This document shows, piece after piece, positions 31,801 through 45,130 of a stretch of 64,000 nt of DNA. The notes below the pieces were generated by a model that saw only the letters and a list, made by a program, of their open reading frames with translations, did not search any database and was not told the DNA's origin. The translations under genes were made by a program, and so were the position numbers. This DNA is from Caprimulgus europaeus (Eukaryota > Chordata > Aves > Caprimulgiformes > Caprimulgidae): positions 68,533,723 to 68,597,722 of the forward strand of contig OU015526.1 of NCBI GenBank assembly GCA_907165065.1. The letters are read 5' to 3'. The first letter of the stretch is position 1. Every line of letters begins with the position of its first letter.

Positions 31801-34566
31801 GGCTCCAATCTATTGGCTGTTTTTTCAGCCTCCTTATCTTGTGAAATGGGACAATTCTTATTTGTTTTGTAGAGGCTGTGGGAATGTTGAGGATTTTTCT
31901 CTTTTTGACATATCCAAACCAAGAGCATATTGAAGGTTTTCACTTGTTCAGTTTGAAGAAGGAGGCATGAAAAGTGTGAGCACCTGGAGTAGTGCAAAAT
32001 GCTGCATCTGGGTGAGGATCTTTTCTCAGCTGGCTACTGTCTGGCAATCCAGTCAGTGAAAAGAAAAATGAGGGGAGCACCTCAACCCCACAGCCTGACC
32101 ATTTGTGGCATGTATATTTTATTTCTTTATTGCATCTTTCTAATAGCAATGTTCACCTGGTAATTGTCACATTGGCTGTGAACAAGAGAAGAGTGGAGAG
32201 GTGCAGAGGGACAAAAGGTGTCAGCTGGCGAGCACAGATATGCCCTGCCATGTGATGCTACCTGCTGCTCTCTGCTGAGCAGGGGTGAGACACCCTTCCA
32301 GCACCGTACTCCTGCTCCATCACTGCTTTTGTGGCTTTTCATCCATTCCTTTGTACCCTTAAAGCCCATCCACAGGCTCAGCTGGGCTTTGGTAACCAAA
32401 ATGGGAGCAAACATTGAGCTTCACAGTCCCTCAAAGGCAGAATAAGTGCCTGTGGAGTGGGAAGCTAAATTTTTCAGAGGAGTATTCCCCCTTGCTCATC
32501 AAACTCCCTGGCACTGGGTTGCCTGGGACATGAAAAGGTGTGATCACCCTGCTTGCATGCAACACTTCTAGTCTTACCAGTCACTTTGTGAATCATGGAG
32601 GTGACATTTTCCTCCAGCCTACATCTGTGTGTAAGGATGGCCCAGCATGGGCATCACCCCTTCCCTGATGTGTTTAAGACTGATAAAAACCATTATTCCT
32701 TTTTCCCCCTTACCACTGGACTTTCAGGGACTGTCATGTTCCATGTGAGGCTGGCAGAGCATTGCACAAATAACCCTCAGTCCTCACAAACCACTGGAGG
32801 CCAACTGAGTAGCACAGAGGAGGAAAGAAGGTATTTCTTCTTGCAGCCAAGGTATGTGAGCAGAGAGCTGCTGAAGCCGTGGGGCTGCAGGAATAGCCTT
32901 GCTCTGACCCAAGCACAGACACTGAGAGCACATCTGATGGTGACACTTTTGCTGTTAGCTTAAAATACTGTCCCCTGGATGCAGAGTGCTTAAAACCCTC
33001 AGGGTAAATAAGAGAAATGGTCAATAAATAATGCATATTTAGCACAGCCTTCCTTTAACCAGCTCTTCTTGTGCTTGCCAAGCTGTGGCCCAATGTGTGA
33101 ACATTCATGTCTCACCTGGACCATGGCTGGAGAGAGCAGGAGATGCCTGGGCTGTGCTGGGCAGGGAGTGCTCCAGCAGCACCTGGAGATGATGGCTCAG
33201 CAGGTAGAAGAGGGAAAGAGATAAAGACAAGCCAGATTTCTCCCAGGCTGTTCACTTTTCAGTGCACAGCCTTTTAAATTGCCTTTCTTTTATTTTTCCG
33301 AGTGTGGTGGCATGCCTGATTGCAGCTGGTTAACACGAGTGGCTAGATGTTTGAAACCAGAAGGAGAAGGCTTTGCTTTTGTCTTAGTGGTGTCTGGAGG
33401 ACTCAGGAAGCTTTTTAGGGCTTGCTTCCTTTCAGGAGCAAGGACAAGCCTTCTGTGGCTGCCTCCCCCTCTCAACTCCCCTCGAACAATGAGTCACTGA
33501 ATTTTTAGCATGTCCTTCATGGAAATAGCTCCTTAATATCAGTTGAGCTTTTAGCAGATCTCTCCGTCTCTTGGCGTTTCTCTGTTCCCTTATCTTGTTT
33601 ATGAAACTGCATTATGTGAGACAAAACTCATTTGTTGGCAAGGAAGGGACGTTGTACTCGATGGGATATTTACTGTGTACCTGAGGTGTAATCTATCCTC
33701 TGCAGTAATACAGACTCCAAAATGAATGGGTATTTATTTATAATAATATAGCAGACAGTCCATAGGGAGGTGTCATCTTGTTTGTAATCAATCCTGGTGC
33801 GATGCTCTGGTTGCAGCACAATAATGCTTTGCATTAAGTGATGAATTGGTTTAGTCTTCTTATTCTGGCTGTCATTTTTCTTCACTGAAGATGCATTGCC
33901 TCCATTATGCGACCCTTGTAGCTGAGCATCAAATATCCATGGGTCTTAAAAGGGAATGGGTGAGATCATGTGTATTCCCATGTAGAAAGGGAAGAGAGCA
34001 GCTCCCCAAACAGCCAGGCTGTTGATTATAGGGAGTGATGGGTTCTAAAGAGGTGACTGGGTGCAGCGCGAGCTGTGCTTGCGGTGAGGTAAGCAATGAT
34101 TTATTCTGCTGAAGTGGATCATTATTGAACTAACATTGTATTTCTGGATTGATTTCAACTCAGAACCTGATGACAGAGTGGATATTTTACTGCCAGAGAA
34201 ATAGACCATACATGATACCAAACAAGCTAGATATATTTTAAAAGAGACATTCTTGGTATGCTGAGGAAAACAACAACAACAAAACCTCTATTAAAAGAAC
34301 TGAATTTGGGTGCTACAGGGATGCAATCGATATTCCTGTGTCGTAAATGTACGGCTCTTACCATCCAAGAGGAAAACCTGCCCATTGCTCAGTAGCTCGT
34401 GAGTGTGTTGCCAGAAAAATAATAACCTGCTTTATGAAAGATGCTGTAGAAAATGTAGTCATGTAGTCATCTTTGAAGGCTGTCTTGGCTGGGATCTAGA
34501 TATTCCACAAGGTGATGCTGCCTGGAGAGGGAGGGCTGGGTTCTATATGCCAGCAGGGCAGTGGCA

Positions 34567-34605
34567 TGGGGAGAGAGAGTGGGGCTGGGGAGAGAGAGTG
34601 GGGCT
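34567..34605. repeat. 19-base tandem duplication
   Basis: Two perfect adjacent copies of TGGGGAGAGAGAGTGGGGC. Confidence 0.8.
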
Positions 34606-37600
34606 GGCTGGTTTTTTTGGTCCTGTGTCCTTCCCTCCCATGCTTGTCCAAAGCCCAGGACACCCCCTGTGCTGTCACTGTTGGGTCATTTGCCTGGATC
34701 ACTCATTCAACAGACCCACACCTCCATGATGTCCTTGAATGCATGGCATGCTGGGCTGCCCATGGGCATCTTGGCTTGCCCTGCACATAAATAGGTTTGA
34801 GGGCTGAGAGTCTCTTAAAGTAACAGGAGGAGAAAACAGTTCCATGTTTTTAATCCCTTCTGCTCCCTTGTGATACATGAGAAAAGCTTGCAAATGTCCT
34901 TCTGTCTTTGTAAAATCAGAAATACCAGAGGTATGAAGTCTGCTCTTCACCGTTTCCCTGGAGGCAACAGAAATGTCTCAGCTTTCCAAGGAGCAGCTGG
35001 GGTGTGCAGAGACAGCTCCTCTCCTTGTCTGTGGGAGTTAGGGAAGGGGTGAGGAAAACAAACAAGACACCCAATATACACTACCTGTTCTTAGTGATAA
35101 CCACTCTGTTTTTAGTAGGAGTAGCTAAAATAATAATCCTTCCCCTCTTCTACTTTTCCATAAAGCCTTCTGAGAAAAATGGGGTGGGTAAAAATACATT
35201 GAAACACTGGGTTGAAATTGGCAGGTTTGAAAGAGGCTTGAGAACATCCTTGGCACCCTTTTATGCAGCACAAAGAGACACGACCGGAAAATTGCTTTTC
35301 CTTCCTAGGCTGCCTTTGCAGAGTGTTGCAGTCAGAACAGCCACTTAACTCTCACAGCCTGCACTGTTTTACTGCTCCTTCCCTCCTGCTGCCACTTGCA
35401 TGATGCCTGGTCCCCACCATGGGCACCCTGACCCACCATGGTGACACCCCCATACCGGTGGAGGGGGCAGGCAGCGGGGCAGCTTGCTCCTCCCACTGGC
35501 TGCTCCCCAGCTGCGGAAACCAGTCACTGAGCTGACATGAGAAAAGGCCCCAAGATCGGTTATTCTTCTGAAGTGGGAGCTCCCACTGGGACCTGAGCTC
35601 ACAGCCAGCAGTGGGGATCAGTGGGCTGACAGTGCCACTCGGCTGTGGCACTGCCCCGCAGACCTCAGGCTCAGTTGCCGCTTCCCTGGGTTTGGGGTGA
35701 AATACCTGCAGGTGGGTGTCTGCTGTGCTGTGGGTACAGTGCCTGCTGCAGAATTCCTCTTGGTCCTCAGGTTGCTGCTAGATATGGATGCCCATCATTT
35801 CAGTCTGGGAGGAAGTTTTGCAGCCCCTTCAGGCTCAGCAGCTTGGGATGACACTGAGCTTGGAGAGGGCTTGACCCCTTGAGGGCTGGCTTGCTCCTCA
35901 GACATGTCACAGTGACACGCTCAGCCTGCTTGTTACCTGCTGACTTAACTGATGGCTTCCCGAGGGCAAAGAGGGATGGCAGTGGTTGGAGTGGCAGATA
36001 CCCAGGCAGAGGTCTCTGCTGGCAGCACCGTCCTGCGGTCTTGACAAAGGCACATTCTCCTCCTGCTCTTGATGAGCCCTGGAGAGAAGACAGAGTCCTT
36101 TGCAATGCACTCGGGCTTTAAACAAGTGGAAAAACACCACAAAATCAATATGGGGGGAAATTGCAGATGCTCTGGGGCCAAGTGCTCAATGTAACATCAA
36201 ACTACCTGTCATGAGTGTCACCCTCCACTTCTACTGACACCATTAAAATCACTTTCCAAATTGTCAGTTTGGAGCATCCTCTAGGTATGGACTGTAACTC
36301 ATTTGATCATTTCCAGAGCACATTCAGCTTTCACTGTAATGCCCTGTTTTTACAGCCAGCTGGGATACAGGCTGTTAAATCTTTGCTCCCAACCACAGTA
36401 TACTAGGCTCCATTACATCCAGCCTTGACATAAAGATCTTGCTATGGCCTGCCAAATTCTTCTCTCTAAAGTTCAGTCTTTTGAAGAGAGAGAGCTTTCC
36501 ACTGCATGACCATCTTGAGTCTTCCCTCCTCTATTTGGAAAGGTAAAACTGAAGCTCAGTGTGGATTTGCAAGGTTAATTATCTACTGCAGAGCATCTCC
36601 TTTAGTGTCTGGGAGGTGGTGTGGCTCCTGGCTGACTTGTGCTGCTGACTGAGATAGATGGAGTCCCAGGTCACTGACCTGGGAAGTGGCACAGGATAAA
36701 TCACTCCTTGCCTCAAATTTCCCATTTCAGAATTAGAGTAAATACTGTCCCTTCTGTTATCTGCTACTGTGACAGTGCCATCATGAGAAAGACTGCATGA
36801 GACAAGTATTATTTATTAATTTTCATTATAAATCCATTTGGTTTTGAACGGAACTGTTGCCTTGATAATGGGTTTTAATTTGGTACTGTGGTCATGTGTG
36901 AGCTTTACTCTGGAGCTGTCTTTATGGAGTTAGATGTCTGATGTAAACTAGCTGGCTGGGCTTCCATTGCAGTCAGTGTCAGAAGCATCCCCTAGAGGGA
37001 CAGGTGATAAACTCCAACTCACCTGTGGTGGCTCCTGCTCTAGCCTTCCTATGTGTCATAACAGATCCAAGTTGTCTTGCATAGCTGTTCTCTCATGAAT
37101 CCTGTGCACTTGCACGTGATGATGGTGTTTCCAGATGAAGTTTCTTCCCAACTGTAGCCGTGATGCTTTGAAGGTGTCTCCTGTATTTTATTTGGAAAAT
37201 TTATTTGGAAAAATGTTTGTAAGACATGTAGAGTTACCACTGCCAGCAGTGGACAAAATCTCCCTTCTTTAAGGGAAAACCCTCTGCTGTAAGGTGAGCT
37301 AATAACATGGAGGACTTGAAAATGATTCCTGTCTCTTGCTCACTGGTCAGTGTAGCAGTTCTGCTCTTCCCCAGATGAACTTTAATGAGTCTTGCTGCTG
37401 CTGTCCTGCACATATACCGTGTGCTCAGCCTTGGGCTCATCCTTCCAACCTCTTGTACTTCGGTTTGTAAACTGTCATTCTCCATGCTGTTGGCATTTTG
37501 TTCCCACCTCTTTCTGAGCCCTGGCTGAGGTGGCTGGACAGCTTCTTGCCTAGGTGAGATAACTTGAGTCACTTACCTCCCTTCTGTCTCTTCCTTGCTC

Positions 37601-40600
37601 CCTGTTGATCTCGAAGCAGGTTTCAGTTCTGATGCTTGATTTTCCTTTGTGTCTGGCTCTCTCAGTCTATTAAAACTTTTTAATATGATCACAATCTTGT
37701 TTCTTTTCTTTGCTGGCCTCTTTGCTCAATACAGCTGCTTTCAAGCTTAACTTCTCTCTAATGTGTTTTCCAGCACTGTCACTCAGCTGCCCTGCCTCCT
37801 CTACTAGCAATTTCATGGAGTCAGCAAAATCACCCTAATTCACCACTTTTAATCAGTCATTCCTGTCGAAATCCAATCTGTGGCTACAGAAACAGTCGCG
37901 AGTCACTATTCTTGCTGCTTCTATTTTGAGAAAGGAAAAAGATGTGGAAGAGGAGAGAGGAGATGCTGCCTGTGTGCAGAACTTAGAAGCTAAGGTCCTG
38001 TCTTTTTCCTGCATGACATAAATTCCTATTAAAGTAAATGGGATTTATACCCTGCAGTGAAGAAAAAGACCTCAGGAGCTTTTGCTTGTCCTTCTGATTA
38101 CCATAGCACTAAGGAGGTCATTAATGCTTCCTTTTCACTTCTAACTGAAGGCTTCTAACTGAGCACCTTTGACTTTTCAGAGGTGCTGAGGACTTCTACC
38201 ACCCACTGACCTTACAAGGAATTAGAAGTATCCAGTAGGTCCTGATGTGCAGGTGTGAATATCTGAGTATTTGTGTCTGTGTTTGCTCTTTCTCCCCAGA
38301 TTCACTCTCTTTTAGCTCATTTGTCTACAAAATTGAGATAGCAGTAATTGCCTGCTGGCCAGGGGTGTTGTGAGGGTTAATGGCCATGCTAGAAGTGCTT
38401 TGATGATTATGAGCACTGTAAGACCTACCTACTTGGTAGGTCTTCAAATGAGACTGAGCTCACTGCCCTCTTTGAAACCACCTTGCCTTGGGCTGAGCTC
38501 TGGCTGTGCCTCTGTGCTGGGAGAGCCTGGTGTAGGTGCAAGGAGAGAGGTTGCATACGCCCTTTTTGTTGGACCTTCAGCAAGTGTTGAGTCCATAGTG
38601 GTGGGACACAACCCTGTGGACACAGAGATACTCTCTGCCTCCTTGGAGTGCTAGTGCATCCATAAAGATTCACAGACAAGGCATTTTTGTTCCTAGCATA
38701 ACTCTTGCCCTATGTGGGTTAATGTGGGAATCAGATGAGGTCTCCTTCTCTCCCCAGGCATCTGCAAATGGCCACTGTGCATAAGCAATTTGACTGTGTA
38801 GCAGGCAAGTTGTGTTAGATGTGTTTTCTGTGCAGGAGGCTTGCATAGCACAAAACAATGTGTGTTGTATTTTTGTTTAGGAAACCCAAGATAGAGACAT
38901 GAGAATCCTTGCACAGGCTGTATCTGTATCCACCAAGGATCAAACCCCTCCACCCTTACCAAATCACGGTCCCATCAGAAGTTTATGGTGTGGGTACAGT
39001 TGTCTCTTTTCATGGTCAATAAATATGTACTTAGCAGTGGCCAAATAGCTTCTTTCCACATGTCACAGCAGCGCAGAATGGCTACTAGGCATCTTTTGAT
39101 GGCTGAGGGATAAGACGTTCTTGAGATCTCTGTAAGACCAAAAGTTGGGACTAAAGCAAGGTGATCAAGGGCAGGTTTTAAAAAGGAATTAGGCACTTGA
39201 AAGCCATTGAAATTCAAGAGCATGAAAGGAGTGACCTTGCAGAGTTTTATTTGCAAACACCAGATCTCCAGAAGAGCTGAATATCAGCCAGATTGAAAGT
39301 AACCTGACCTAAAAGCGAACAAGCAGAATAGGCGAGAGACGAGCACGTAAGTAATGGAGCCCAGCACCAGAGAAGCAAGGATGTGATTATACTGAAAGTG
39401 GAAGCTAAACACTCAGCCTCAGAAATGTAAGAGCAGAGGAAGGCAAGTGAGAGATGGAATAAACAATCTTCAAGGGTGCTGTGGACAATATGTACACAGA
39501 GCTGTTGGCTGCAGGAGTCACGGGTGATGTTCATAGCTACCAGCACTGGAGACAACGACTGCTTGCAGGACTGGCTTTTGCTACTGGGATTTTCCCTTCT
39601 GGATGTTTGTTTTATGGTCTAGAGGCAGCCTTACCTGCAGAATAGGCAAGTCCTTCTCTGTGACACTTTGCTTCGCTATTCTGGGAATTGCTAATGGCCA
39701 AGCTGGATTTTGAACAGAGATTTATGATCACCTTCCCAGTCAATTAAAATTCTAGATATTGCTAAGGCAGAATTCAATTAAGGTTAATTGGAGCTTCTGA
39801 AAACTGCTTTTCCAAAGGGAAACAATGGTGGGATTGCAGATCCTAGAGGGTTTCTATCACTTTTAAATAACTTTCAGTTCTGTTCTTGCCTGACGCCGCT
39901 CTAATCTTCCCTCAAGCCTCACGCTCTCGCTATTATCAAGCAATTCAAATGTTGATTTTTTTTTCTGTCATAATTTATCATTTTGACTTATTTGTTCTTT
40001 TTATGTCTTCTTCTAAAGGCGTGAAAAAAAAAAAACCCAAACCCTGCAGAAGCCTGGAAATGTTTTTGTATCAGTCCCAGTGGCCTGACATGAAAGATAT
40101 ATAGCCACTTCTAAGAATTTGACAACACTTCAGTAACAATTATCCAGACAGGTACAATAACAACTCCCTTTTCTTTTGCTGTTGAGAGGGATGATAAGGC
40201 TTTAATGAATTGTCAATAAAGATTAAAAAAGAATAAAATAAACAAAGAGTAGAGAAAACAGGTGCAAGCAGAATGCCATTAAAATGCAATTCAGGTTTCC
40301 CATTCTACCCTAAATTTTATTTTCTTGGCATCAAGGACTATTGTGACAGTTCTTTGCACACTTGATTGAACTGGGAAAACACATGGGACTGTATCTTAGT
40401 CACAGAATGCAGAACATGTAGCTCTCAGCTCACAGAGCAATCTCGCGGAGGGATGAATAATCCTTTCAGCAGTTCATTTTGTCAGAATTTGCAACCCGTT
40501 GTTTACTGTGTGGGGACTAATAACAAAGTGCCAACGAGGAATTAAAGAAGTGAGTGAGGGAGCAATCTAGAGAGACAGAACAGCGAGGGCTTGAGGGTCC

Positions 40601-41782
40601 CACTCGTTCTCGCCCCCGTCGCACGTGGTTGTCACTTACCGACTGGAAGATTTTTTTTTGGTTGAGTTTTACTTTCTGAGGTAGATGAACATTTCTCTCT
40701 GCAAGTGCCCTGTGTTTTGCTGTTTAAAGGAAACCAGGGCAATCCTCGACACAAGTGTTTTTTAGTGTTTCTGTCTCTTCATGGGAGATAAAGGGAAGCA
40801 AAGCCACGGGCAATTATTGTGTAGAAGTTAAAGGGAAAAGTTTCTTTGATAAGAGATGATTGTGTAATTATACAATCGCCAAAGGAGAGGAGCATGTAGG
40901 TGAATGCACTCTCTGATGTGTGATTACTAATGAATTCTCTGTATTCCTTGTGGAAAAGAGCCACAACTGTAAAATTAAATAGTCAATGCTTCTTTGATGA
41001 AAGGGTTTGCAGCCACTGATGTCCTTTATCAAAATACAGTGAGCTTTGAAGGCACAGCAAGAATAGCAAGCCTCAGCTTCAAGTAAAGCAACCGGAGTAG
41101 AGAAACTCTACAGAAGTCTTTTTCTCTAGGAAATTTGTTTATAGCTTTTACCACTATCAGAATCCTCTTGCCTGGGAAAATGATGGGTAGGCTATTACCA
41201 GGAGACAAGCAGCTGCTGAAGTTACAGCCCATACCATACGGCAGATGAACAGAAGATGCCAGATTCAGTGTCACATTTGTGTGCGTGAGTTAGCCAAGAC
41301 TGACAGATAGAGAAGCTTTAAAAGCATCCTTGCTTAGGAAGGTGAAAAGTGCTGTATGACTACTTAGTGAAGCGTGCATCCTGCTTGACAATCCAGGGAG
41401 TGCTTGTGTGCATCTCCTTCCCCTTCCCAACTTTTGAAATAAGCTTGTTTTCAAGAAGCTTCCTTTATTTTTTTTTTGGTCCTGGAATTCACACTGTTCC
41501 CCTAGGATAAGAATTTACTTGTAGCACTCACCAGGAAAAGAAACGTTTGTCTTTGGGATAAAATAAAACAAAATCAGTTTTGACCTGGGATTTTGGATGT
41601 GGAGCCAGGTGGGCTGATGGCACGTGGCAATTTAGGTGCTGTCTGCTGCAGCTGAGGGGAAGGGATGCTGCAAACACCGAGTTATTCCCTGGAAAACAGG
41701 AAGAGGGAAATTAAGGCAGTGGGCTGCCCACTGGCAGAGGGTGTTTTGAGTCAGAACCAGAATGAGAGTGGGCAGAAATCTG

Positions 41783-41835
41783 TGCATGGTCCTCCCACCC
41801 TGGTGCATGGTCCTCCCGCCCTGGTGCATGGTCAG
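41783..41835. repeat. 21-base tandem repeat, about 2.5 copies
   Basis: Copies of TGCATGGTCCTCCCACCCTGG start at 41783, 41804 and 41825, the last one partial. The period is exactly 21 and only one base differs between the first two copies. Confidence 0.85.
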
Positions 41836-43207
41836 GTAGACTTCCTCAGCCAGCATCACTGATGATATTAGCGCCAGCAGAGTGATATATCAGCTTGTTT
41901 ATAACATCCCTTGCACGTTCCTCGGCTCGAACCAGTGTGGAGGACTCTGAGATTCCCTGGAGGAGAAAAGCAGTGAGTAGCTGAATATTTTTATTTGCTA
42001 AAAAAATAACTGAGAAGACCTCTTAATACGGTGCTCCAGCCATAAAATCAGAAATTATTCTCTCCGCTCTTATCTTCTCAGGAAACAAATTCCCCTGCAA
42101 AGCTTTTTCTAGGCCATTTTAAAGCAGTATTGTTAAATATATTAAAGGCCACTTATTTTGAATTCAGATACAGCCAGGAGACATGTTATAACTCTATAAC
42201 TAAATGGAAGACCTAGTTAAAAAAAAGTGCTTTTTTGCTTTGAATGAATACAGCTATTGCTGCCTAGGTGGATTATTCTAAAGAAAGGATCCATGAGCTG
42301 AAAATACTCCATTGCTGTCCATTGGGACATTGTGAAGAAGATTTAAGAGGATCTAGGTGATCACAGCATCCCAGGAAAAATAATGACAGCAAGGTTATCT
42401 GGCTCAAGGCTGTCTACTCAAAAATCTCCTCAAACATTAAAAAAAAACATGCAAAAGGCTATACAACAACCCTCAAAACTGGTGTAGTGAAAGGAGAGGG
42501 AAAGGAATGTTGAAATAATACCTGAATAAACAAGTGAAACAGATGGATGACTAGGTGGACATTTCCCCTAGAGATACAATATAGGAAATATGCAGAGCTG
42601 CTGAAGGAACACGTTACACTGCAGTCTTTGAATGTTATACTGAAGTCTTTGAAGAGGAAAGGGCAGAGGCTGGAGCCTGAGATTAGCTGCTGCAAGAACT
42701 GGCATCAGGAATCTTCAACTGTTCCTCTTTCTCTGCCTTTTGTTTTTCAGACTGGAAATGCTTTTTCATGGGGGCTTGTACTTGAGAGGCTCAGCAATGC
42801 TTCTGTCATTACAGCACATTTGTCTTGGATCACTCAGGATGTATTCGTGTGTAGCTCAAATTCCTGCTAGGTAGTGAAAATGCAGAGAGATTATTTTATT
42901 ATCCCTTTACTGCATGGTAAATTAAAGGTTTCAAGAAAATCCAGCCAATTGATCACAGAGCATGCTGTCCTTGAAAGGTGTGCTAGTCTTTCCAGTACAT
43001 TTATCAACGAGGCAACTCAAGGCAATTCCATGCTGGCACCAGGTTTCCCATCCGCAGGTCCATAACCAGTGTTTATTGCCACACTTATTTACGTTAATCT
43101 CAGCTCCCATGCTGAGAACTCAGGATACGTGTGTGTGCATACAGGCGTGTTGGTGTGTCTGTGCTTGCACCCAGAAATGACTGAAGCAAAGCTGGGAGGA
43201 GCTGATG

Positions 43208-43870
43208 ATGGTGACTGATGACACAAAGCTGGGAGGAGTGGCTGACACGCCAGCAGGCTGTTCTGCCATCCAGAGAGACCTGGACAGGCTGGAGAGCTGG
43301 GCAGGGAAAAACTTGATGAAATATAATAAGGGCAAGTGTAGGGTGTTGCACCTGGGCACATCTGGAATATTGTGTCCAGTTCTGGGCCCCACAGTTCAAG
43401 AAGGACAGGGAACTGCTTGAGAGAGTCCAGCACAGAGCCACCAAGATGATTAAGGGAGTGGAGCATCTCCCTTATGAGGAAAGGCTGAGGGAGCTGGGTC
43501 TCTTGAGCTTGGAGAAGAGGAGACTGAGGGGGGACCTCATTAATGTTTATAAATATCTAAAGGGTGAGTGTCAGGTGGATGGAGCCAGGCTCTTCTCAGT
43601 GACAACCAATGGTAGGACAAGGGGCAATGGGTGTAAGCCGGAACACAGGAGGTTCTGCTTAAACTTGAGAAGAAACTTCTTTACTGTGAGGGTGACAGAA
43701 CACTGGAACAGGCTGCCCTTGGAGGTTGTGGAGTCTCCTTCTCTGGAGACATTCAAGACCCGCCTGGACACCTTCCTGTGTGATCTCACCTAGGTGTTCC
43801 TGCTCCGGCAGGGGGTTGGACTGGATGATCTTTCGAGGTCCCTTCCAATCCCTGGCATTCTGTGAATCAT
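43208..43870 (+). mobile_element. CR1 LINE fragment, young, plus strand, internal deletion
   Basis: Sense CR1 starting at the [12 protein letters not shown] part of the reverse transcriptase, then [28 protein letters not shown] block of a few hundred bases is missing at about 43360, where the reading jumps to [11 protein letters not shown]. The ORF2 tail ([18 protein letters not shown] to [10 protein letters not shown]) is open for over 110 codons, followed by a complete 3' end. It is almost identical in sequence to the inverted copy at 24.0-24.5 kb, so both are recent members of one subgroup. Confidence 0.95.
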
Positions 43871-44357
43871 GTTTGGTGGTTGAAATAACACGCTTTGTGT
43901 TCATTAGCTGACCTGCTCCCTCCAAAAAATAGGGCAACTCTTTCTTGATAACTGAGAAAGTAATAATTGGCATTAACAATGTGGCTTAGTTTTTGATAGA
44001 CTATGTGGCCTATCATAAAGTCTCCATGTTCTTCCTCATCCTAAGCCTTTATTTTTGTTTCCTTACTTTGATTTTTATTTCCTTAAAGAGTATGTAATAT
44101 ATTTTTTCTGTAGCTGCCTATGGCCATCGGTAAGGGGAGCACCCAGAAGAACCTGGGCAAACACGTGTGTGTAAGTTTGAATTTTAAACAAATTATTCTT
44201 ATTTGTGAAAATTAACTGTAGGCTTTCTTTTCTAATAATTTGGCCTGAAAAAAATCTGGGTATTTGGGGCTTTATTGATAGTCATCTCTATAATATTACA
44301 AGATATCCTAACAACAGCTTTTCAGCTGATAGGCCTTAAGAATTTATCTGATTATTG
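43871..44357. other. AT-rich spacer between two CR1 copies
   Basis: Nothing recognised here. It is noticeably T-rich around 44040-44110. Confidence 0.5.
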
Positions 44358-45130
44358 GGTGGTGACCAACTGTATGAGTTTCAACAAGGCCAAGTGCTGG
44401 GTCCTGCACTTGGGTCACAACAATCCCCTGCCATGCTACAGGCTTGGGGAGCAGTGGCTGGAAAGCTGCCTGGCCGAGAAGGATCTGGGGGTGTTGGTCG
44501 ACAGCAGCTGAACATGAGCCAGCAGTGTGCCCAGGTGGCCAAGAAGGCCGATGGCATCCTGGCTTGTATCAGAAACAGCGTGGGCAGCAGGACCAGGGAA
44601 GTCATCCTTCCCCTGTACTCAGCCTTGGTGATGCCATACTTTGAATACTGTGTCCAGTTTTGGGCCCCTCATTACAAGGGGACACTGAGGCTCTGGAGCG
44701 TGTCCAGAGAAGGGCAATGGAGCTGGTGAAGGGGCTGGAGCACAAGTCTTATGAGGAGCAACTGAGGGAACTGGGGTTGTTCAGTCTAGAGAAGAGGAGG
44801 CTGAGGGGAGACCTTATGACTGTCTACAACTACCTGAAAGAAGGGTGTAAGGAGGCAGGTGTGTGTCTTTTCTCCTGGGTAACTAGTGATAGAACAAGAG
44901 GCAATGGCCAAGGGAGGTACAGATTGGGTGTCAGGAAGAATTTCTTCACTGAAAGGGTTCTCAGGCACTGGAATGGGCTGCCCAGGGAGGTGGTTGAGTC
45001 ACCAATCCTGGAAGTGTTTAAAAGACAGTTAGATGGGGAACTCAAGGAGATGGTTTAGTAGTGGACAGGTATGGTTGGACTCAGTGATCTCAGGGGTCTT
45101 TTCTAACCAGGCAATTTTATGATTCTATGA
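44358..45130 (+). mobile_element. CR1 LINE fragment, plus strand
   Basis: Sense CR1 starting just after the reverse transcriptase core, at [19 protein letters not shown], then [20 protein letters not shown], the [19 protein letters not shown] block, [28 protein letters not shown], and the ORF2 tail to a GATTCTATGA end. Only a few frame changes are seen. The GGTTGGACTCAGTGATCTCAGGGG variant places it in a different subgroup from the neighbour at 43.2 kb. Confidence 0.94.

Larger units (their letters stand above)
28889..43207. other. Long intergenic stretch, no gene or large repeat recognised
   Basis: Over 14 kb without recognisable exon, RNA gene or repeat family apart from short tandem repeats at 34567-34605 and 41783-41835. 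Many parts are AT-rich with homeodomain-like TAATTA words (for example 36810-36850 and 39890-40010), which may be distant regulatory DNA. The longest open frame, 31437-31997 on the minus strand, resembles no protein I know. Confidence 0.5.

Noticed and set aside
41918-41940. tRNA-like B box (GGTTCGAGCC on the minus strand)
   Set aside because: The flanking bases do not form a T arm and no matching A box or acceptor stem was seen.
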